A stretch of 64,000 bases of DNA. It comes from Chlorophyllum brunneum. Its lineage: Eukaryota; Basidiomycota; Agaricomycetes; Agaricales; Agaricaceae. The notes below the pieces were generated by a model. That model searched no databases. It was not told the DNA's origin and worked only from the letters and a program-made list of their open reading frames with translations. Below, in pieces: positions 55,216 to 64,000 of the stretch; positions within the stretch are counted from its first letter, which is position 1; the number at the start of each line of letters is the position of its first letter. The stretch covers positions 558,001 to 622,000 of the forward strand of contig OY756139.1 of assembly GCA_963576785.1 (NCBI GenBank), read 5' to 3'. The position numbers were made by a program, and so were the translations under genes.

Positions 55216-57896
55216 ATGGCGGGTCGTCCTCCCTCTCCCGATTCCGAAACGCTGCCTGCAGCGGTAAACACTCCTTTATCGGCCGAAAATAATCTTCCAA
55301 GGGCGTCCTTCTTGTCTTCCAATGATCCATCAACTCGCGATTCAAAGTACACTTCGCCTGCAGACTCTGCACCCCACCTCTTGGGCGTGGACAAGGAAGC
55401 TCATGTAGATGCGGCGCCTAACGTTAATAACAACAGGAAGCGGACAAGATGGATAGTCTTCGGCTTGATACTTCTCGCTGTTGTGGTTCTGGTCGTGGTC
55501 CTACCGGTTTACTTTACTGTTGTCAAACCAAATCAACGCTCTGGCGGTGCTTCGACTTCCACCACTGAGCATACTCCAGGCGGGGGTGCAAAGCCTACAC
55601 CTTCCCCGACAGTCCCAATCTCGGGCGGCGACGGCTCAACCGTCACAGCAGACGATGGATCCACGTTCACTTATAACAACAAATTTGGTGGTTTCTGTAA
55701 GCATTTTTCATATATCAATGAACTGTTGGCCTCGATTGCTTCTACGCTACGTGCGCTGTTTTGCATACTCCTTTCATCTCCGCACTAGAAAAGATGCGTT
55801 TAATGCGCACATCTTTCTCGGTCACTAAATTTAGCCTTCCGAGTACATCGCCCAGCCTACTGGACTTCAGTATCGTTATTGGCGCAATGCTAATCGTAAC
55901 CTTTCTTTGCAGGGGTTTCCGATCCGAATAATCCTGTCAATAATAATGCTCAACCCAACTCATGGACACCCCCACTCAATCAGACCTGGACATGGGGTAA
56001 AGATCGCATTCATGGGTATGTGCACACTCCCCCCATCACATGAATTACTCTTTAACTTGTATTTTTCAGTGTGAACCTGGGGGGATGGCTTGTGCTTGAA
56101 CCTTTCATCTCACCGGCCTTGTATCAGAAATTCTCTGGTGCCTCTGACGAATGGAGTATCTCTACCCTCATGGCAGCCGACACAGAGGGTGGAGGCCTCA
56201 ATCAACTCGAAGACCACTATAAATCATTCATTGTACGCATCCATTCTTGCGGCAAGACAATCTTCTGATTCCTGTTTAGACAGAGAAAGACTTTGCTGCC
56301 ATTGCGGGTGCCGGGCTTAACTGGATTCGGCTTCCTATCCCATTCTGGGCTGTCGATAAATGGAATGATGAGCCTTTTTTGGAAAAGGTCTGCTGGAAGT
56401 GCGTGCGTTGGGGTTCACCTAAGCAACTCCTCACCAGACTTCTTTTGTAGATACGCTCTCAAGGCTTTCCAATGGGCGAGAAAGTACGGTTTGCGCGTCA
56501 ACCTTGACCTTCACACAATACCCGGATCCCAGAATGGTGTGTCGCCTCCCAGCTAACCTATACGACCACCTTTTCACTTTGTTCCAAGGCTACAACCACT
56601 CTGGCAAGGGCGGTCAAGTCGACTTCATGAATGGTGTCATGGGGTACGCCAATGCTCAGCGCGCTTTGGAATATATTCGGGTCATTACAGAATTTATATC
56701 CCAACCTGAGTGGAGAGACGTCGTCGTCATGTTTGGCATCGTGAATGAAGCTCAGCATACAGTCATTGGTCGGGATGGTCTTTCTAGCTTGTAAGATCCA
56801 GACTCCCCACCTACCTACACTGCCTGATCATTGCGCACAGCTACCTTGAGGCTCACGATATGATGCGTAAAATCTCTGGTATCGGTGAAGGAAACGGACC
56901 TTGGATAAGTATTCACGATGGCTTCCAAGGCGTTAGCTCCTGGAGTGATTTTATGCCTGGATCGGATAGGATTGCGCTCGATACTCACCCTTACTTCGCC
57001 TTCGGCGGGGGTCCTGCCACAGATCCTATTGCCACCGGTTTCGGTTTAGATGCAGGAGGGACCTGGCCTCGGGCAGCGTGTAACCGATGGGCCAGCGGGA
57101 TGAATAATAGGTATGTTACTCCGAGTCCCTTCTATCCCATATTAAACAAATCCTCCGAAAAGCCGATCATCTTTTGGTGTGACCTACGCAGGGGAATTCA
57201 GCAACGGTTTCAATGACTGCGGCTTGTTCCTTAACGGTGTGTCAGACCGACACTCGTACGGCGGCGATTGTAGCTTCTGGCAAGACGCGTCCGCTTGGAA
57301 TAGCACCGTCAAAGCGGGACTGAAGCAGTTTGCCATGGCAAGCATGGACGCTCTCGGTGATTGGTTCTTCTGGACCTGGAAGGTAGGCTTCAGCAGACCC
57401 ATCCTTGTTGCGCTCTCTAATCTCATTCTTTTAGATCGGAAACTCCACCGCTGGTCATGTTGAATCACCACTCTGGTCGTACTCCTTAGGACTCGAGGGA
57501 GGATGGATGCCCGAAGATCCTCGAGAGGCTACTGGAACTTGTGCCGCCCTCGGCGTTGATGGCTCTGACTTCGATGGCACCTTCAAAGCTTGGCAAACTG
57601 GAGGTGCCGGCGCTGGGCAGATCCCAGCAGCCTCAACTTCTCAGTATCCCTGGCCCCCCGCTACGATCAATGGAGCTGATGCACCCGTAACACAGTTGCC
57701 TTCATACACGCCCACCGGTACCATTGTCTCCTTACCTCCTCCGACTTTGACAGCCACTAGTACACAGAGCATTGACATTGGCGGCAGTTGGTTCAACACT
57801 CAGGACACGGTTCCGGCGCCAACTCCGATTGCAGGGTGTAAGTATCCTGACGCCTGGGATGCGATCGGAATTGCCGTGCCTTCTCAATGCTCATAA
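55216..57896 (+). CDS. Membrane-anchored GH5 exo-beta-1,3-glucanase
   Basis: Nine exons join in frame: 55216-55696, 55913-56015, 56070-56232, 56280-56398, 56451-56536, 56589-56790, 56841-57110, 57163-57382 and 57435-57896, giving 701 aa. It is a type II membrane protein: a hydrophilic N-terminus, then one helix at about residues 79-103 (WIVFGLILLAVVVLVVVLPV), then a Ser/Thr/Pro stalk. The catalytic domain starts at GVNLGGWLVLEPFISP and includes GLNWIRLPIPFWAV, LRVNLDLHTIPGSQNG, the acid/base Glu in FGIVNEAQ and the nucleophile Glu in TYAGEFS. The end is Pro/Thr-rich and lacks a second TM helix. The family (GH5_9, ExgD-like) trims cell-wall beta-1,3-glucan. Intron 1 (55697-55912) is 216 nt, far longer than all others here. 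Confidence 0.92.
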
Positions 57897-60800
57897 CCTT
57901 CCTTGGACATATCTTTATTCCTTCTCTGGCATGCACTATCCCCATGTTCTAGTCGCTCTTTACCCTACGCTTCTATTCTAGGATTGTTTTATTCCCCATG
58001 GACGTGTGATTTTACGAACTTCCGCAGCAGACTATTTTCGAGATGTTTTCAATAGCTTTATTTGGGATACCTATGGACGTACGGCTACCTTCTCTCTCAC
58101 TTCATACATCATGACTTTGCCTATGTTCCCAAGTTGTAGACGTATCTTGCACCCAGAGGTACCAGGCACGAGTTATATGATTAAAATTGAGGTATTTACT
58201 TGCATTGGGTTGGCATCACTGACAACGACCCCTTCTGCTAGGCACGGAAGCATTTGGCTTTAGGTAGATATCACGTTGAAGGATTCGGTGACAGCACACC
58301 TCCGTGGCCTCGAAAACAACACCCCGTCTCTTTAAACAACAGCCTGAGTGTATGCATTGTATGATGTTGCTTTTGCGCATCAGGGGGTGCAGGGACCCGC
58401 CGATACAGGGCCTCTCCACTTGCAAAGACTTGTCCGAACCTGGTTTTGACAACAATCTCCCGCGCGTCTTATGTACAAGTCTGTATATACAAGACGTTGA
58501 CCACCTTTTCAAGAAATCGCCCAGATTGAGCCGGGTTTCCTCCCACAACAGAGTACTTAGCGCCCGACGGTCGAGACCGCATTAACCGCCCCTTCAGACC
58601 TCGAGGCGACAATACCTACCCTGTGCCTGTGGAACCCTAGTCTTTTTTTTCCGGGGCCCGGCTTGTGGGAGGTTTCCGTCTACTCGAAACCTTGAAGAAA
58701 TCCCGGACAGGCGGGAATCGGTGTGGAGTGGGCCTTTATCGACATCTTTGTTGTTGATGGGGGCATCATTTCGTGAGGTTGATAGGCTCCCATACGTTAA
58801 TATGATAGCGTAGATACAGGAGCGCTGCAACCATGACTAGTTGGGAGTAAGCGGACAACAAAGTGACCGAAAACAGCCTAGGTGAGGAGTAAGGGGTCTG
58901 TCGGAACTGTTGTTCTCCGTTGGATAGATGGTGGTTGTATTAGGAAGTGATGCAATGATGATAGGCTTTCGCGAAGGCAGGAAGAGCTGTGTTAACGCAC
59001 TTCTTCTTGTTGTAAGATCTTTCCGGTAAAGATATTCACCTTGAAGCCGGAAACCCGAGTGTATGTCAGAGAACACAGCTGAAGTCATTATGGAACCTGA
59101 TATGATGGTACACGATGAACTGCCATCGCCTTGGATATGTGATTAGACCCGAGAACGTGTTCAGGTCAATGGCTGAGAGGCTAAGGCTCGGGGACCCCTG
59201 AGAGAGACGGTCGTTTTCCATTTGTTTTGTAATTATGTACCATCATCGAACCGGATCAAAGGTATGGGAACGTGCCCACTTCGTCCACTGTGATCGTGGA
59301 TTGTTTACCAAAAATATTTTGATCGTCCCACACCCGATTGGCCGTAAGTGGAAATCGATTCCCCACCCCATCAATCAACCCTCTCGGCCATGTCGAGTCC
59401 CCACCCCCCAGGTCTCGAGAACCTCATGGCGATATTGATCGTCGAAGGTATGTGTTTCCATTTTGGTTTTGAACATTCCCGCGGAACGGTGCTGTGTTAA
59501 GTATATGGTTGAGGGTTTGTTGTTATATTTGTAGTGTTCAAGTCGAGGCCTGATTGGCGCTATAAGTGAGTATCATGGTGCTTAGTTTCTGTCAATGAGT
59601 GGTCGATTTGGGATGATTCCTGCATTTGTCGACCCGGTCAACTTCTACCCCGTGAAGAAGAGAAGGTCCAAGAGTGTTCATCCCAATGACATTGGTATTA
59701 AATTAGGTCCTGAGCTGTTTCTTACCATGTCCAACAGTCAATCATGGCCCAAGCAGAGTTTTGCCGAAACGTATCTTATCGGGCCTTGCTCCCGGTTTTG
59801 GTAATCGGATCAAAGCTCCGACTGGAAAAGGGCTGACGAATACTTGAAAGGTATTCGACCGGCTGCGCCTTGCTGCAACGTTTGCCCTTGCCCTTGGATC
59901 GTTCCCAAGTCTTGTACGCTCTGGGGCCAACCCCATTCAGAGACATTCTCAAGTGCCAGAAAAGAAGCTGGCCTTGGAGCAAGGCTGTCAGTACATGTCA
60001 GTGCTCACCACACCCATCTTGAGCCTGTCTATTATTATCCAGAACCGCCGAGAAAATCGCTGTTTGGCTATAAATCCCGTTATAAAAAAACATCACGCCA
60101 ATCGGTGAGCAGGAAGGTATGTCTCGATCCCAGACAGGATAACACGTCCCCGCGGTTCTCGTCAGGGTCTACCCTGGAGGGTATCGTCACTACTACTCTG
60201 TGGCTCAGCAGAACTCAAGAAGCCGCTTCTCCGGGTTCCTCTCCAGTCAAAGCCGGGAGCGTCGGTATTTGAGAGATGATTTGGTCTCAGCGCGTGTTCT
60301 CTATTTGATTGTTAGATCATTGGATAAGGGTTGACCATAATAGGGACGACCCATTTGGGATTCCTATTGGCGGGGAATGCAAGCAATTGTATTCGTAATA
60401 TCTACAGAATTCTCGAAGAAATTGCTGTCTCTATGTTCCGTGAATGGACATTGAACCAAAGCCTCTTGCCCGTACATTGGTGGCACAGCCCTTGCAACTC
60501 TCAGAGCCGAAGAACGCCACAGCACTTGGTGTTGAGGGATGTTGACGCTGGTAGAAAGTCATGACTCCAAAAGAGGCTCCACCGGGTACGTTGGGCCGAC
60601 CGCTTGTCTTTGTATTGGCGCCTGGAGGTGGACCACTCGACTCACACGTTGCTGAACACCACGACATTGCTTGAGCCGAATAATCGACCGACAGATCGCG
60701 CTCATCTGGCATTGGGAGGAAGTAGATCTATGGTTTGCGGTAAGACAAATCAACGTTTTTCGCTCCCGTCCTCAATCGTGACAAGAACTGTGCTGAAGCG

Positions 60801-61423
60801 AACAACAGGACCATGTACGATGCAGCTGGGGCTTATTCCCATCTTGACGATCCCTGTGTTGTGAACCAATCAACAAAGCTATCAATTCCCGGAAATTTGC
60901 GCTTATGAACGCCCATATCTGGTTTCCGCACTGCCATCACCACCGGGTGGCTGTACTCCCAGAGATCTATCACAGAGATCTCGAGTTTGTCAAGATCTTG
61001 GGTACAAAGGTAAACGCCGCACGGGATTTCTGTCAGTTTTTGACAAAACCTGACAAACATAGCTTTTTCAGGTAACGCGCTCACGAAAAGCTCTCAGTAA
61101 AATTGATAGGGCTTGTTCCACCATATTTCCACATTCTCCGGCGAGGGAAGTTGGATCGGAAGATCGTCTCGAGATCAGACCGGTGAACCTGACGTCCTAT
61201 TCTAGCTTACCCTTCCAGCTGGACAGCCTTACCTCCTGTGGGTTAAGGTATCTCAAGATGATACCATGCCCAATCCTGTCGAACGAATGCATGGAACCGA
61301 ACAAGATCGTGATGACGCGCTTCAGTCTCACGGAAATCCTATATACCCGTAATTTTATGGCAACCTGGATATAAACACCAGCCTTTCGTTTCTCAATTCT
61401 TGGAACCCTCATTTTCTCCAAAC
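57897..61423. other. 3.5 kb sparse region
   Basis: Apart from the tentative gene at 59390-60022, the short open frames here (58216-59088, 60331-61084) do not resemble any protein I know. An ACCCGTAATTTTATGG element and a tatataccc motif near 61340 lie upstream of the TEA-domain gene. Confidence 0.35.
59390..60022 (+). CDS. Tentative orphan gene, four exons
   Basis: Exon 1 (59390-59447) reads MSSPHPPGLENLMAILIVE. Exon 2 (59535-59565) joins in phase and gives VFKSRPDWRYK. A third block carries KRSKSVHPNDIGIKLGPELF and TMSNSQSW, and a 50-nt intron (GTAATC...TTGAAAG, with a GGCTGAC branch site) leads to YSTGCALLQRLPLPLDRSQV and a stop at 60022. The second intron's acceptor is ambiguous: the nearest AG would make an intron of only 34 nt. 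The protein would be about 150 aa with no recognised domain. It might be a decayed gene. Confidence 0.3.
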
Positions 61424-62948
61424 ATGCAGTCCTCCTCGATGCCGCGACATGCTCCGTCTCTGCCATCGTCACCCTCCTCTTCATCCGTATCTGGCTTTAC
61501 CTGTCCTTCCATAAACAACCCAAAGACCCAAGGTGTCTTCCAGTCAATCGTCAAGGGCCGCAAGAGCTGGAAGACCCTGAGGGGGGGAGAGGTTGTCTGG
61601 CCACCTGAGCTCGAGGCTGCACTCATTGAAGGTATGGAAACCTATCTATCCATCGCTAGCAAGACCCTCATTCCCATAGGACTCGAGCACTACACACCCG
61701 ACGACTCTAGAGAGACGCGTCTCTTGGGCCGGTTCCCCATGAGGAACAGGTTTATCTCGGAATACATCTATCAGAAGACCGGTAAACGAAGAACCGCAAA
61801 GCAAGTTGGGAGCCGCCTCCAACAGCTACGAGATACTTGTGGGGGAAGGCAGCGTTAGTCGCTTTGCCCTCACCTTGTACTCAAATGTACTGACTGCTCT
61901 TAGTACTCAAGCTGCTGACTCCGTACCGCCCGCAAAATCGGGCATCGCGACCCCAACCCCTGAACCTCTCTGGTGGCGTATCCGATACAGACTCGAACAG
62001 TGACGGGTCCGCGCCCGCCACCCCTACCGAGGCACACGCCACCCTTCAAAGTCTCTTATACAGAGGCGTAGGTGGGCTCGGACGTGACGATGAACCTCGT
62101 AATATCGTCTACATCGACCTCCTTCCTAACAACGCGCCAATCATGTCGGGTACCATGCAGGCCCCACCTCCTATCCCTTCAACGTCGGACTATAACATTG
62201 CACGGGCCTCGCCATACCCTCGCCATATACACGCGATCAACCCCACCGTTACCCTTCTGTCGCGTTCTTCCATGGTTGCCAAGAGCCATTTCATCGTTCA
62301 CTCACGGGCTGGTGTTGTCCACTCTGAAGTGACTGATATGACTCCCGTCGGCGCAAACCCAGAAGGAGCCGAAGGCGAGGTGTTGTACAGCACAAGACTT
62401 GTCCCAACATTTTGGAATGAGCTATGCCAAAGTACAGGTGGGTATTTAGTGTGTGTTGGTAGCCGTTTATTGATGATCTCGGCCTCAGATCCGACGCAGT
62501 ACACGATCATCCAAAAGGTCACACAAGAACCTTACCACGATATCTCTGCGCCCCTGTTCCATGCAGCGTACAAGTTCACCTTCCCCTTTCTAACGGGGAG
62601 TGGGACTCTCCCTCACACCATGGACAGTTTCCCTGTCAATGAGCCAGCGATCCAGGGTAGCCCTGCCATTGGCTTCGAGTTGGATGACCTGCTCACCCTT
62701 GACCCGGATGCTTTCAACGACCTCATCCCTTTCAACGATAAAGCCATGGACCTATACGACCTCAATGCATGTCTTGCGGCGGAATGGAGAATCCATTCTC
62801 CTGCTACTTCGACCTCAAGTGAAGCGTTCTCAGATTGTCATGCGCCCTCGACGTTGGCCGATATTCCAGTAATTGTGAGTCTTCCGAACAACCTCTTGTC
62901 GAACTCAACCTTATTTGTTGACATCTCTTGTGATGACAGGTCCTCTGA
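61424..62948 (+). CDS. TEA/ATTS-domain transcription factor (AbaA/TEC1 type)
   Basis: The TEA DNA-binding domain covers about residues 56-140: VVWPPELEAALIEGMETY, an insert of about 25 residues, then LLGRFPMRNRFISEYIYQKT and GKRRTAKQVGSRLQQLRDTC. This order and the C-terminal helix are diagnostic. Exon 1 is 61424-61853; a 50-nt intron restores the frame to LLKLLTPYRPQNR. A second intron is likely at 62438-62488 (51 nt, in frame, no stop), giving LCQSTDPTQYTIIQKV. A third at 62875-62939 would end the protein at a TGA at 62946-62948; unspliced, the frame runs to 63012. Fungal relatives control conidiation or filamentous growth; its role here is inferred from the domain only. Confidence 0.85.
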
Positions 62949-64000
62949 TGTAAAAGTACCTCATCATGATTTGTATTGTTATACCCATTTGCATGCCGCT
63001 CGCTGTCCTTAATTTAATGGTGAGCGTTTTTTCCCCCATTTACGAATTGCCGAGAACTCACTTCGTAATACTCTTAGTTATCATATTTCAGCCACGCATT
63101 CTCACACGCCATCTGCCACTTGGGTTCCGTTCTCTACCCGTTATATCACCACCGACCTTCATTTCCATCTATTGTTTTTGTTATGCTTGCAGATAGACCC
63201 TGTTTGATCTTTCTCTTCTCGCATTCTATTCGCTTTGGGTTTATGTAGTATTTTTAATTTAGTAGAGTACTGTTCACATCTGCACCAATATATGTACAAT
63301 GCTACGACCAAGATGGAACAAAGCTCCGCAATCGCCATATCGAGCACATCAGAGCCCAGAGAAATTTCTTTCATGGCTCCAAACTCAACTCAGATCATCT
63401 TCCCCGAGTTTTGTCGGCTCCCGTCCATGGCAGTTGGTGACCTACTCCATAGCTCATGGCGAAATAAATGCTCACTCCCAATGCACCCCACCCAGAGCAC
63501 CTCTTTCAAGTTTCTGGTTCGCACCTACCCGACACGACACCGTTGACCCGGTGTCGTGAGGGATCGTTGATTACGTTATGTACAAACACAACGAATAATC
63601 GCGTCCCACCTACTCTAGAGCGGTTCTAGCCTAGATTTTTGCAAGGGACAAAAATTTAAAGTGTATACCTGGTACTGTCATACCTCTATCACCCGGGTTA
63701 AAATTAGGACAATCGAGGCTAGCATAATCGATGGCCCCGACCTGGATAACCGAATTATTTTTCTTCCAAGGTTGGATGCCTCGTGTAAATCAGTTACGTT
63801 ATCCGATGGTATGTAATTCTTTGTAGCTATCATACATTCCTCGAGGCCATATTCCTCCAATCACCACGCTGTTTCCTACTATGCCTTCAAACAATAGTAA
63901 AAGTATCAGAAGTACCAGTAAAGGCAGATATGGAGCCGATGAGGGGTTTGGAGTCTCCAAAGTATCTGATGCGGTAAGACCCGGCTGTAAATGCCTTTAG
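62949..64000. other. Right-edge intergenic region
   Basis: 3' flank of the TEA-domain gene and further sequence with no recognisable gene. A short perfect repeat of ACCGTTGACCCGGTGT-like inverted character occurs near 63538-63556. Confidence 0.35.

Overview
The window is nuclear DNA of a filamentous fungus, almost certainly a basidiomycete of the Agaricomycetes type. Genes are interrupted by many introns of about 46-68 nt with GT/AG ends and CTRAY-like branch sites. Both strands are used, and conserved eukaryotic genes are interspersed with several kilobases of gene-poor DNA. No CRISPR array, rRNA, convincing tRNA or intact transposon was seen.

Layout. At the left edge (minus strand) is the 5' part of GCN1, followed by a small single-pass membrane protein. 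From 5.4 to 11.9 kb three enzyme genes lie on the plus strand: a PrpF-fold isomerase, a beta-propeller lactonase and a class III CoA-transferase. Two of the three carry mitochondrial-type N-termini, and together they look like a small catabolic module. From 12 to 15 kb there are three tandem minus-strand genes for secreted cysteine-rich proteins built from a repeated six-cysteine module ending in CW(G/N)CC or CYTCC. Related genes sit at 38.7 kb and 41.5 kb; the last is interrupted by an in-frame stop. From 17 to 21 kb are a short-chain dehydrogenase, a fungal HNH-type protein and the CTD-kinase gamma subunit. From 21 to 33 kb is a tightly packed minus-strand block of UTP20, an orphan PD-(D/E)XK-like protein bracketed by 41-nt repeats, and a dynamin-family GTPase.

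From 35 to 44.5 kb there are an HtrL/YibB-like Golgi-type protein and several small secreted proteins spread through otherwise empty DNA. From 44 to 50.5 kb are a Cys-rich small protein, a histidine-phosphatase-like membrane protein with a changed catalytic motif, a compact SRP72, and pinin, which is divergent from SRP72 over 93 bp. About 4.7 kb of sparse sequence follows. Then come a membrane-anchored GH5 exo-beta-1,3-glucanase (55.2-57.9 kb), a possible orphan gene (59.4-60.0 kb) and a TEA/ATTS transcription factor (61.4-62.9 kb).

The most novel element is the family of modular CWxCC secreted mini-proteins: five loci and eleven modules within 30 kb, most with good TATA boxes. I could not match it to a named family. 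Exon boundaries were worked out by eye from reading frame and splice consensus, so they are predictions.
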